DNA from: Bog-473 sp036268485
GTDB taxonomy: Bacteria > Actinomycetota > Acidimicrobiia > Acidimicrobiales > RAAP-2
Assembly: GCA_036268485.1 (NCBI GenBank)
Contig: DATAUC010000060.1
Span: 1-64,000 of the forward strand
Direction of reading: 5' to 3'
DNA length: 64,000 nt
In this document: positions 7,220-14,539 of the stretch, one piece after another
Numbering within the stretch: the first letter of the stretch is position 1
How the letters are laid out: every line of letters starts with the position of its first letter
Position numbers and translations under genes: made by a program
Notes under the pieces: generated by a model
The model's input: the letters and a program-made list of their open reading frames with translations, nothing else
Told to the model about the DNA's origin: nothing
Database searches by the model: none

Positions 7220-8191
7220 ATGTCGAAACGAGCACTGATCACTGGCGTAACCGGACAGGACGGCTCCTACCTGGCCGAATTCCTTCTCGAGCAGGGGTAC
7301 ACCGTCATCGGCATGGTCCGGCGATCGAGCACGGTGACCTTCGAGCGCATTGCCCACATCCAGGACCGACTGGAATTGGTGGCGGGCGACCTCTTGGATG
7401 AGGTCTCGCTCATTAACATCTTGCGCGACCACCGGCCCAACGAGGTCTACAACCTGGCCGCCCAGTCGTTCGTACAGACCAGTTTCAGCCAGCCCGTACT
7501 GACCGGAGAGACCACCGCTCTGGGCGTCACCCGGCTGCTCGACGCCATCCGGTTGGTCGACCCCGACATCCGCTTCTACCAGGCCAGCTCCTCGGAGATG
7601 TTCGGCAAGGTGCAAGAGGTCCCCCAGGTCGAGACCACACCGCTCTACCCGCGCAGCCCCTACGGCGTGGCCAAGGTCTACGGCCACTGGATCACCGTGA
7701 ATTACCGCGAGAGCTACGACCTGCACGCCTCCTCGGGCATCCTCTTCAACCATGAATCGCCCCGACGCGGCCTCGAGTTCGTCACCCGCAAGATCACCAA
7801 TGGCGTGGCTCGCATCGCCAACGGGTTGGACGACAAGTTGGCCCTGGGCAACCTCGACGCGCAACGCGACTGGGGCTTTGCGGCCGACTACGTCCGGGCC
7901 ATGTGGATGATGCTGCAGCAGGACAGTCCGGACGACTACGTCGTCTCGACCGGCGAGACGCACGAAGTGCGTGAACTCTGCCGCCTGGCCTTCGCCGCCG
8001 CCGACCTCGACTGGGAGCAGCACGTCATCATTGACGAGAAGTACCTGCGTCCGGCCGAAGTCGATCTGTTGGTAGGCGATCCCTCCAAGGCCGAGAAGAC
8101 GCTGGGCTGGAAGCGGGACGTCGATTTCGAGGGTCTGGTCACCATGATGGTGAATGCCGACATGGACCTGGTCCGCAACAACCTCAGGTAG
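7220..8191 (+). CDS. gmd: GDP-mannose 4,6-dehydratase
   Basis: NAD(P)-dependent extended SDR of 323 aa that converts GDP-mannose to GDP-4-keto-6-deoxy-mannose, the precursor of fucose, rhamnose and perosamine GDP-sugars. Diagnostic segments are ALITGVTGQDGSYLAEFL (cofactor loop), YQASSSEMFGKV (catalytic Ser/Thr and Glu region), YGVAKVYGH (YxxxK) and GILFNHESPRRG. No GDP-fucose synthase or epimerase is adjacent, so the final sugar is unknown. The stop codon is 15 nt before the proposed ccdA start. Confidence 0.93.
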   Translation: MSKRALITGVTGQDGSYLAEFLLEQGYTVIGMVRRSSTVTFERIAHIQDRLELVAGDLLDEVSLINILRDHRPNEVYNLAAQSFVQTSFSQPVLTGETTALGVTRLLDAIRLVDPDIRFYQASSSEMFGKVQEVPQVETTPLYPRSPYGVAKVYGHWITVNYRESYDLHASSGILFNHESPRRGLEFVTRKITNGVARIANGLDDKLALGNLDAQRDWGFAADYVRAMWMMLQQDSPDDYVVSTGETHEVRELCRLAFAAADLDWEQHVIIDEKYLRPAEVDLLVGDPSKAEKTLGWKRDVDFEGLVTMMVNADMDLVRNNLR

Positions 8192-8192
8192 C

Positions 8193-8199
8193 GGGGGAG
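8193..8199 (+). promoter_or_regulatory. Shine-Dalgarno sequence that points to an ATC start for ccdA
   Basis: GGGGGAG lies right after the gmd stop codon and 7 nt before an ATC codon at 8207. No ATG, GTG or TTG occurs in the ccdA frame between the gmd stop and a TTG at 8273, which is too late for a complete protein. Confidence 0.5.
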
Positions 8200-8206
8200 T
8201 CCGGCC

Positions 8207-9052
8207 ATCGTTTTCACGGCGGCCATCGGAGCCAACCCTGTAGGTGTCCTGGTCGCCTTCGGCGCTGGCATCTTGTCGTTCCTCTCGCCCTGCGTTCTCC
8301 CTCTCGTTCCGGGTTACCTCTCCATGGTGTCAGGGCTGTCGGCCGCCGAGCTGGGGGCCACGTCCACGACCGGTGGGACGGTCAGGACGATGGGCGTGCC
8401 GGTCACCGCGCTGCGACCGATGCTCCGGGGTATCGGCCTCTTCATCGGCGGGTTCACCATCGTGTTCGTGGCGCTCGGAGCAGTGGCCTCGGGCATCGGG
8501 CGGGTGCTGGCGTCGCACCGGGAGACGCTGACCCACGTCAGCGGCATTGTGGTGATCGTGTTGGGCGGCGTGCTCCTCCTCGGCACCCTCCCCGGTCAGT
8601 TCTGGTCCACGTTGGGTGCCCGACCGCTGAGCCTGCTCACCCGGTTCATCGGGGACAGACGCTTCGATGTCCGCCCGTCGGCGCTCGGGTCGTGGGCGGC
8701 ACCGATCATGGGCATGGCCTTCGCCTTCGCCTGGACGCCCTGCGTCGGGCCCGTCCTCGGGGTGGTCCTCAGTTTGGCCGCCCACAACGGCACCCTCGCC
8801 GGCGGCGTGGTGCTGCTCTTCGCCTACTCGCTGGGGTTGGGCGTGCCCTTCGTCCTCAGTGGGCTGGCCTTCGGCCGTCTGACGGCTGTCTTCGGTCGGG
8901 CCCACCGCGGCATCCTGGTCGTTGAAGTGGTGGCCGGCCTGATCCTGGTGATCTTCGGAATTCTGCTGGTTACCAACAATCTGGCGTGGCTCTCGACTCA
9001 GTTCTCGAACCTCCTCACCCACATCGGCCTCGGTCGTCTCAGTACGAGCTGA
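8207..9052 (+). CDS. ccdA: Cytochrome c biogenesis protein CcdA (thiol-disulfide transporter)
   Basis: Polytopic membrane protein with about six TM helices that moves electrons from cytoplasmic thioredoxin to extracytoplasmic thioredoxin-like proteins such as CcmG. The two redox cysteines lie in FLSPCVLPLVPGY (C29 by my numbering) and FAFAWTPCVGPVLG. Starting at TTG 8273 would remove the first half of TM1. The frame stays open back to the gmd stop and encodes VFTAAIGANPVGVLVAFGAGIL, a normal CcdA N-terminus. The only codon properly placed after a Shine-Dalgarno sequence is ATC 8207. It is 281 aa from there and likely serves the ccm operon 3 kb downstream. Confidence 0.85.
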   Translation: MVFTAAIGANPVGVLVAFGAGILSFLSPCVLPLVPGYLSMVSGLSAAELGATSTTGGTVRTMGVPVTALRPMLRGIGLFIGGFTIVFVALGAVASGIGRVLASHRETLTHVSGIVVIVLGGVLLLGTLPGQFWSTLGARPLSLLTRFIGDRRFDVRPSALGSWAAPIMGMAFAFAWTPCVGPVLGVVLSLAAHNGTLAGGVVLLFAYSLGLGVPFVLSGLAFGRLTAVFGRAHRGILVVEVVAGLILVIFGILLVTNNLAWLSTQFSNLLTHIGLGRLSTS

Positions 9053-9066
9053 GTCACGGTCGGGTC

Positions 9067-9843
9067 GTGAGCCGCGTTCGACGCCGCTTGGTTCCGGTGG
9101 CGCTCCTGGCCTTCCTTGTACTTGGGACGGCCGCCGGTGCCGGACTGGCCATCGCTTCGCGCAATGGTTCGCCCGCACCGTCATCTCGTCACACTGAGTC
9201 AACGGCCACCCAGGCCGACAGAACGACCACAACCACGACACCGCTCCCCACCACAACCACGACGATCGATCCGTGTGGCGGCGTGGGGCCCGAACCGCAC
9301 AGCGTTGACTCGGTGGATTCGCTCGAACCACTCCTCCTGGTGGCTGCCGACCTGACACAGGGCTTTAAGAGCAGCGGTCCCGGGACGACCTCCATGCCTG
9401 AATTCTTGGCGGCGCTACCCGCCTCGGTGCCCGAGGTGGTCGTCAACTTCAACACCGCGCTGGGGTCGCAGACCCCAGGAGGCGTACCAAGCGAAGGCAT
9501 CAGTGAAGCGCTCGCTCTGGCTCCGTCGAGTACCCAGGCGGTCGACCTTTTGAACCAGGTGCTGGCCGTCGGCCGGCAGTGCGATGACTTCGGGCCACCC
9601 ATCGATCTTCCCGGCCCCATCGTCGGTCTGGTCGTCTACAACGATTCCGGCGGAGGCAACCGCGAGGAGTACATCAATTTCGCTCAGCTCTACGCCCAGA
9701 AGGGCCCCTACGTCGTCTCGGTTGATTGGTTCAACTCGGCCCCCACCGGCGTGGGCCCGGACGCCCCAACCAGCGCCCCGCCGCTGCCCAGCCCGGCCGC
9801 CATGGCCGCCGTTGTCGATGCGGCGCTGAATCGGTTGCCCTAG
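9067..9843 (+). CDS. Membrane-anchored or secreted protein with Thr-rich linker, unknown function
   Basis: I do not recognise the family. From GTG 9067 the 258-aa product has an arginine-rich start (SRVRRRL), one hydrophobic segment (about residues 8-30) acting as signal anchor or signal peptide, and a threonine-rich linker (TTTTTTPLPTTTTT). A globular domain with two cysteines (IDPCGG and RQCDDFG) follows. Such Thr/Pro linkers are typical of extracytoplasmic actinobacterial proteins. It follows ccdA by 14 nt; no ribosome binding site is evident and the start is uncertain. Confidence 0.6.
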   Translation: MSRVRRRLVPVALLAFLVLGTAAGAGLAIASRNGSPAPSSRHTESTATQADRTTTTTTPLPTTTTTIDPCGGVGPEPHSVDSVDSLEPLLLVAADLTQGFKSSGPGTTSMPEFLAALPASVPEVVVNFNTALGSQTPGGVPSEGISEALALAPSSTQAVDLLNQVLAVGRQCDDFGPPIDLPGPIVGLVVYNDSGGGNREEYINFAQLYAQKGPYVVSVDWFNSAPTGVGPDAPTSAPPLPSPAAMAAVVDAALNRLP

Positions 9844-9869
9844 GAGGCCATCGCCTCATCCTCGAGCTT

Positions 9870-10694
9870 TTAGGAACCGTCCAGCATCGAGGCCAAGGTG
9901 CGAGCGAACGTGTGGGCGTCGCCGGGCCAGCGGGCCGAGAGGTAGTTGCCATCCCGCACGACCCAGGCCGGACCACCGTCGTCGTTGCTGTCGCGGGCTC
10001 GACCACCGGTCTTGCGCCGATAGTCGGGGGCGTCGGGTGGGACATCGAGGAAGTCGCCGGGCTGCGCCAGCGCTCGCGTCACTTCTTGTTGCACCGACAT
10101 GTACCCGCTTGGTTGGCCCGCCTCTTCCATGTACGTGCGGTAGTAGTTCGGGTCCCAGAAGCGGATCCGACGGCCGATGGCCCACGCCGTCTTCTCGAGC
10201 TGCCAGGTGAGTGCGGTGGTCTGTCGGCCGTGCAGGACTGAGCGGCCTGTGACGGGACTGATACTGCGGGCGGCCACCAGCACGCCGTGGCAGATGGCAC
10301 CGATCGGCTTGTCGGCGGTGAACGAAGCCAGCACGACCTGTTGGATCTGCGGGCTCTCCAGGTACTCGATCATGCCCCGAGCCCGATGACCCCCGGGGAG
10401 GAGGAGTCCGTCGTAGGCCGCTCCCTCCAGCTCGGACCAGGACAGAGGGGACAAGAACGAAGGGCTGTGCTGGAGGGCGGCGTAGTCCCGGCGGGCGTCC
10501 GCGTTCGCCCGCAGCAGTCGGCCAAAGAACGGCAAGCCTCGCCCCGTCACCATGAGGTCATCGGCGCTTCCGGGCCGGCCATCAGGGGAGGCGAACGTCA
10601 CGTGGTGGCCGCGCGCCGTCAGGACGCGCCAGCTGACCGCCACCTCGGTGGGATCGAAGTCCCGGGACGGGATGGGCAGGAGGACATTCGCCAT
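9870..10694 (-). CDS. DJ-1/PfpI family protein
   Basis: Class I glutamine amidotransferase-like fold of 274 aa. The nucleophile elbow is IGAICHGVLVAARS with the reactive Cys, and the preceding strand-loop GLLLPGGHRARGM provides the acidic partner region. The family includes chaperones, glyoxalases, amidases and proteases; the activity here is not predictable. The ATG at 10694 is supported by CAGAAT (10702-10707, complement) 7 nt upstream; an in-frame ATG at 10703 is possible. Divergent from the ferritin-like gene. Confidence 0.78.
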   Translation of the reverse strand: MANVLLPIPSRDFDPTEVAVSWRVLTARGHHVTFASPDGRPGSADDLMVTGRGLPFFGRLLRANADARRDYAALQHSPSFLSPLSWSELEGAAYDGLLLPGGHRARGMIEYLESPQIQQVVLASFTADKPIGAICHGVLVAARSISPVTGRSVLHGRQTTALTWQLEKTAWAIGRRIRFWDPNYYRTYMEEAGQPSGYMSVQQEVTRALAQPGDFLDVPPDAPDYRRKTGGRARDSNDDGGPAWVVRDGNYLSARWPGDAHTFARTLASMLDGS

Positions 10695-10701
10695 CCTGAG
10701 C

Positions 10702-10726
10702 ATTCTGGGCCATGGCGTCTTAGTGT
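10702..10726. promoter_or_regulatory. Divergent leaderless promoters (DJ-1 gene and ferritin-like gene)
   Basis: Minus strand: CAGAAT (10702-10707) lies 7 nt before the ATG at 10694. Plus strand: TAGTGT (10721-10726) lies 7 nt before the ATG at 10734. Neither gene has a Shine-Dalgarno sequence. The 39-bp intergenic region therefore holds both promoters. Confidence 0.5.
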
Positions 10727-10733
10727 CACCACC

Positions 10734-11219
10734 ATGCCTGATGCCGTGTTCTCCATCGATGACAGTGCAGCCACGCTCCTGGCCAAGTCGTACCAGGGCG
10801 AGATTCTCGGTGAGATCTTCTTTGCTCGCATCGGTGAGCACGTGCAAGATGCTGACCACAAGGCAAAGATGGCCACGCTCAGCCAACTCGAGTGCCGGAC
10901 CAAAGAAGCGCTCCTGCCGGTGCTGGAAAAGGCCGGAATATCCACGCAGGCGGAACTCGAGACGCTGGCGGAAGCCGAAGACCTGGCCGCGGCCGTCGCC
11001 TCCCTCAACTGGCTCGAACTTATGGGGACCTTTGAACCGGTCACCACGCAGTTCGCCGCCATGTACGCCCGGATCGCCGAGGTGGATCCTTCCGAGCGGG
11101 AGATCTCCGATCTGCTGGTGGCGCACGAACTTGCCCTGCGGGACTTTGGCCGCCACGAGATCGCCGGTCGGGGCGACGACTCACTGGCGGCCATCACGGG
11201 ACTCCCTCACATGCAGTAG
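10734..11219 (+). CDS. Ferritin-like fold protein
   Basis: Alpha-helical protein of 161 aa. Helical segments contain spaced Glu and His residues (EILGEIFFARIGEHV, HKAKMATLSQLECRTKEA, VAHELALRDFGRHEIAG) resembling carboxylate/histidine di-iron sites of ferritin-like proteins such as the tRNA hydroxylase MiaE or rubrerythrin relatives. Which residues bind metal needs a structural model. The -10 box TAGTGT sits 7 nt before the ATG. The 3' end faces the VOC gene with a 6-nt gap. Confidence 0.6.
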   Translation: MPDAVFSIDDSAATLLAKSYQGEILGEIFFARIGEHVQDADHKAKMATLSQLECRTKEALLPVLEKAGISTQAELETLAEAEDLAAAVASLNWLELMGTFEPVTTQFAAMYARIAEVDPSEREISDLLVAHELALRDFGRHEIAGRGDDSLAAITGLPHMQ

Positions 11220-11225
11220 CGGCCT

Positions 11226-11618
11226 CTAGCCCCCCTTCTGGGCCAGTTCGGTCTCGGTGTAGGGCCGCAGCACACAGAACTCGTTTCCTTCGGGATCGGC
11301 CAGCACGACCCAGGACACCTCGCCGCCCTGCCCGATTGAGACCCGGGTCGCCCCCAGGCCCTCGAGTCGGGCCACCTCGGCCGCTTGATCCATCGGACGG
11401 AGATCGAGGTGCAGCCGGTTCTTGCCCTGTTTGTCCTCGGGAACACGGAGAAAGAGCAGGTCAGGGCTCACGCCGTCTTCGGGGCTGCCGGCCGGCGGCT
11501 CCAACACGACATCACCGTCGTCGTCAACGGAGAGCCGCCAGGCGAGGGCGGCGGCCCAGAACTGGGCCAATGGGACCGGGTCGGTGGCATCAATACAGAC
11601 ACACTGGATTCGCAGCAT
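11226..11618 (-). CDS. VOC/glyoxalase superfamily protein
   Basis: Small protein of 130 aa with the paired beta-alpha-beta-beta-beta layout of the vicinal oxygen chelate fold. It opens LRIQCVCIDATDPVPLAQFWAAAL and ends SWVVLADPEGNEFCVLRP, the usual last metal-ligand strand (Glu in DPEGNEFC). Members include glyoxalases, dioxygenases and antibiotic-binding proteins. The ATG at 11618 has TAGGAT exactly 7 nt upstream. Confidence 0.8.
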   Translation of the reverse strand: MLRIQCVCIDATDPVPLAQFWAAALAWRLSVDDDGDVVLEPPAGSPEDGVSPDLLFLRVPEDKQGKNRLHLDLRPMDQAAEVARLEGLGATRVSIGQGGEVSWVVLADPEGNEFCVLRPYTETELAQKGG

Positions 11619-11625
11619 GAGCCCG

Positions 11626-11631
11626 ATCCTA
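11626..11631 (-). promoter_or_regulatory. -10 box of the VOC gene
   Basis: TAGGAT on the minus strand lies 7 nt before the ATG at 11618, so initiation is predicted to be leaderless. Confidence 0.5.
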
Positions 11632-11706
11632 GGAATGGATACGCGAGCAGGCCCGCCCCCGCTTGGAACCCTTGTGCCCACCCCCCCTACCATGGGGGTG
11701 AAGGCC

Positions 11707-12438
11707 ATGGCCCCTGTCGTCCAATTCCGCGCCGCCGTCGCTCTTGCCGGCCGCTTCCCCGCCCTTGCTGGGGTCGATCTCTCTCTCCAGACCGGCGAAG
11801 TCGTCGTGGTAGTCGGCGCCAACGGCGCCGGCAAGACCAGCCTGCTGCGGGCCTGCGCCGGGCTTCTGCCCGTCACCTCGGGGGTAGCCGAAGTCCTGGG
11901 CATCGATCTCACCAAGAACCACACGGCGGTGCGCCGTCACGTCGGCCTCCTGGGTCATGCCGCCCCCCTGTACGACGAGCTCAGTTCGGTGGAGAACGTC
12001 CGCTTTGCCGTGCGGGCACTCGGACTCCCCGTGGCCGACGCCGACGCCGCTCTGGAACGGCTGGGCCTGGTCGGGCGGCTGAGGAACACGCCGACCGGCC
12101 GTCTCTCGGCCGGGCAGCGCCGCCGGGTGGCCCTGGCCGCCCTGGTCGCTCGCCGCCCCGCCCTGTGGCTGCTCGATGAGCCCCACGCCGGCCTCGATGC
12201 CGCCTCCCGCACCCTCCTCGGAGATCTGATTCATGAGGCCGTGACGGATGGAGCAGCAGTGCTGCTCTCGTCCCATGAGCCCGAGCTCTCCGTGCCGCTG
12301 TCCGATCGCGTAGTGGTCATGAGCGGCGGCCGCACCAGTTCCGAGCAGCCCGGAGGTCGACGCCACCCGCTGAGTGCGGTGCCCGCGGCGGATTCGCCGG
12401 CGGACCGGGCCACGATGGGGGAGTGGCATGTGGCGTGA
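11707..12438 (+). CDS. ccmA: Heme exporter ATP-binding protein CcmA
   Basis: ABC ATPase of 243 aa that powers release of holo-CcmE from the CcmABCD complex at the inner face of the membrane. Walker A is GANGAGKTS (residues 37-45), the signature is LSAGQRRRVALA and Walker B is LWLLDEPHAGLDA. The order ccmA-B-C-D-E-F-G-H that follows makes the assignment firm. The ATG at 11707 is chosen; ATG 11692 and GTG 11698 are in-frame alternatives. TACCAT at 11688-11693 is a likely -10 box. Its last 11 nt overlap ccmB. Confidence 0.9.
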   Translation: MAPVVQFRAAVALAGRFPALAGVDLSLQTGEVVVVVGANGAGKTSLLRACAGLLPVTSGVAEVLGIDLTKNHTAVRRHVGLLGHAAPLYDELSSVENVRFAVRALGLPVADADAALERLGLVGRLRNTPTGRLSAGQRRRVALAALVARRPALWLLDEPHAGLDAASRTLLGDLIHEAVTDGAAVLLSSHEPELSVPLSDRVVVMSGGRTSSEQPGGRRHPLSAVPAADSPADRATMGEWHVA

Positions 12439-13096
12439 CGCCGTCCTGGTGGCCGGCAAGGACCTCCGCATTGAGGCCCGTTCCCGGGTTGGGCTGTGGC
12501 AGGTGGTCCCCTTTGCCGTCCTGGTCCTCATCCTGGTGTCCTTCGCCATCGGGCCCGACACTGGCCCCCTGCGCCACGCCGCTCCGGGGATCTTCTGGAT
12601 CGCCGTCCTCTTCTCGACCGTCCTCTCCATTCAGCGCAGCGTGGCCATCGAGTCCGGTGAGGGCACCCGGGACGGCCTGCGCCTTTCGGGGATCGACCCG
12701 GCCGGGATCTTCCTGGGCAAAGCGGCAGCCGTGGCCCTCCAATTGCTCATCCTCCAGATCGTCCTGTGGGCCGGCGTGACCTTTCTCTTCGACGTCCGGG
12801 TCCATGTGATCTGGCTGGCCGTGCTGGCTTCGCTCCTGGCCACCGTGGGCCTGGCCTGCGCCGGCGTGCTCTACGGGGCGCTTTCGTCGGGACTGCGCGT
12901 TCGCGACACCCTCTTGCCCCTCCTGGTCCTCCCGGTCCTGGCCCCTGTTTTGCTGGCGGGATCCAAGGCCTGGCAGGCTTCACTGAGCGGCAACGCCGGC
13001 TCGGGCACCGAGTGGCTCCGCATCCTCATCCCCTTTGCCGTGATCTACCTCGTCATCGGCATTGTCCTCTATGGGCCACTCCAGGAGGCCACATGA
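12428..13096 (+). CDS. ccmB: Heme exporter permease CcmB
   Basis: Integral membrane protein of 222 aa with six predicted TM segments. It matches the CcmB family, for example LFSTVLSIQRSVAIESGEGT and the loop DGLRLSGIDPAGIFLGKA. With CcmA it forms the ABC component that uses ATP to free heme-loaded CcmE from CcmC. It starts inside the end of ccmA and its stop overlaps the ccmC start by 4 nt, so the genes are translationally coupled. Confidence 0.92.
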   Translation: MWRDAVLVAGKDLRIEARSRVGLWQVVPFAVLVLILVSFAIGPDTGPLRHAAPGIFWIAVLFSTVLSIQRSVAIESGEGTRDGLRLSGIDPAGIFLGKAAAVALQLLILQIVLWAGVTFLFDVRVHVIWLAVLASLLATVGLACAGVLYGALSSGLRVRDTLLPLLVLPVLAPVLLAGSKAWQASLSGNAGSGTEWLRILIPFAVIYLVIGIVLYGPLQEAT

Positions 13097-13902
13097 CAAC
13101 CGACACCATTCCCCGGGCAGCGGCGGGGCCGTCCCGACCCCGATGGCTGAGCATCGTGGGCATTCTCGGTGTGATCGCCCTCGGCTTCACCGTGTGGCTC
13201 GGCCTGTGGATCACGCCGCCCGACCAGGTGCAGGGAAATCTGGCTCGCCTCCTCTACATCCACCCGCCCATCGCCACCGTGGCCCTCTACTGGGCCGGTG
13301 GTGTGGCCGCGGCCAGCAGTCTCCTGTACCTGTGGCCCCGGACCCGCTCACTTTTCTGGGACCGGCTGGCTGCCTCAGCGGTGGAAGTCGGGGCCGTATT
13401 TTCCGCGTTGACGCTGGTGACGGGCTCCCTGTGGGGGCGTCCGGCCTGGGGTGTGTGGTGGACCTGGGACGCCCGTCTGACGTCGACGGCACTGCTGCTC
13501 CTGCTCGAACTCGGCTACATGGCACTGCGTCGCGTGCCGGCCGATGCCGCCATCCGGGCCCGGCGCTGCGCCGTCGCCGCGCTGCTGGTCGCCGTCGACG
13601 TGCCCATCGTGCACTTCTCCGTCGACTGGTGGCAAACGCTGCATCAGGGCGGCACCGTGCTCGATCCCGGTTTCCATCTGCACGTCCACGGGTCGATGGC
13701 CTGGACCTTCCTCCTCGGCTTCATCGCCTTCTCGCTGCTGTTCGTCTGGCTCCTCGGCGTGCGCTACCAGGTCGAGGTGTTGCAGGACGAGGTGGGCGAC
13801 CAGGAACTCGATGTGTCCTTGGCCGAACGCTGGAGCGAAGGTACCGAGCTGGTCGGCGTGGGTGCCGACACTTCCGGTGCCCCAGACGGTGGAGGGACCT
13901 AA
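13093..13902 (+). CDS. ccmC: Heme transfer protein CcmC
   Basis: Heme-handling protein of 269 aa with six TM helices. It contains the tryptophan-rich WWD-type motif WGVWWTWDARLTS and conserved histidines on flanking loops (YIHPPIA, VPIVHFSVDWW). CcmC presents heme to CcmE for covalent attachment. The ribosome binding site AGGAGG (13083-13088) serves the ATG at 13093. The C-terminus extends about 40 residues past the last helix as an acidic tail. Confidence 0.93.
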   Translation: MTTDTIPRAAAGPSRPRWLSIVGILGVIALGFTVWLGLWITPPDQVQGNLARLLYIHPPIATVALYWAGGVAAASSLLYLWPRTRSLFWDRLAASAVEVGAVFSALTLVTGSLWGRPAWGVWWTWDARLTSTALLLLLELGYMALRRVPADAAIRARRCAVAALLVAVDVPIVHFSVDWWQTLHQGGTVLDPGFHLHVHGSMAWTFLLGFIAFSLLFVWLLGVRYQVEVLQDEVGDQELDVSLAERWSEGTELVGVGADTSGAPDGGGT

Positions 13903-13905
13903 GGC

Positions 13906-14058
13906 ATGGGCATGGACTACGTCGATGCCGGGTACATCGCTGCGCTGGTCACTGTGCTGGTCTACGGGATCGGGCTCGGGTTGCGCCGTCGCCGCTGGGA
14001 GCGGGCCGCCAAGGTGGCTGATCCGGCGACACCGGTGACTCCCGGTGGACGGTCGTGA
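13906..14058 (+). CDS. ccmD: Heme exporter protein CcmD (small)
   Basis: A 50-codon gene between ccmC and ccmE. The product begins MGMDYVDAGYIAALVTVLVY, has one TM helix (about residues 10-28) and then a basic stretch GLRRRRWERAA. This matches the CcmD pattern: aromatic residues before a single helix with a positive cytoplasmic end. CcmD is needed for release of holo-CcmE. The stop TGA (14056-14058) overlaps the GTG start of ccmE. Confidence 0.85.
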   Translation: MGMDYVDAGYIAALVTVLVYGIGLGLRRRRWERAAKVADPATPVTPGGRS

Positions 14059-14537
14059 CCAATGCGCCACTAGCTGGGGACAATTCCGGGCCGGCCCTCC
14101 CTGTCATCCGCACGCGTCGCAGCAAGCGCGTTTGGGTCGTTTTCGCCGTCCTCATCGCCGCTTTCGTGTTCTTGTTGGTTGAGGGCCTGGGGTCTTCGCT
14201 CGACTACTTCGACACCGTGAACCAGGCCTTCGCCCATCGGGGCACGCTGGGGACCAAGACGTTCCGTCTGGAGGGCGACGTGGTGGCGGGCTCCATCCAT
14301 CCCACGGCCCAGGGGACTGATTTCGTCATGTCCGAGGGCCACCATCGCGTGGCGGTGACCAACAGCGGCAGCCCGCCGCAGCTCTTTCAGTCCAATATCC
14401 CGGTCGTGGTGGTCGGTCACTTCATCTCGGCCTCGTCGACCAACTTCGTGTCGAACCAGATCCTGGTCAAGCACTCGGCCAACTACATCGCCAAACACCC
14501 GACCCGGGTGAAGGCCAAGAACGGGACGGTCCGTTAG
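14055..14537 (+). CDS. ccmE: Cytochrome c-type biogenesis heme chaperone CcmE
   Basis: Periplasmic-side heme chaperone of 160 aa with an N-terminal membrane anchor (about residues 25-43) and an OB-fold domain. The covalent heme-binding motif HxxxY is present as KHSANY (H140, Y144), so this is the standard histidine-type CcmE rather than the cysteine variant. GTG 14055 overlaps the ccmD stop. Between CcmE and CcmF there are 2 nt. Confidence 0.92.
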   Translation: MTNAPLAGDNSGPALPVIRTRRSKRVWVVFAVLIAAFVFLLVEGLGSSLDYFDTVNQAFAHRGTLGTKTFRLEGDVVAGSIHPTAQGTDFVMSEGHHRVAVTNSGSPPQLFQSNIPVVVVGHFISASSTNFVSNQILVKHSANYIAKHPTRVKAKNGTVR

Positions 14538-14539
14538 GG

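Noticed and set aside
8273..8275. TTG 8273 as the ccdA start
   Set aside because: It removes half of the first transmembrane helix, and the upstream in-frame residues look like CcdA.
9181..9280. ACC/ACA-rich stretch as a DNA repeat or CRISPR-like element
   Set aside because: It encodes a threonine-rich linker in a protein gene; no regular spacer-repeat structure.
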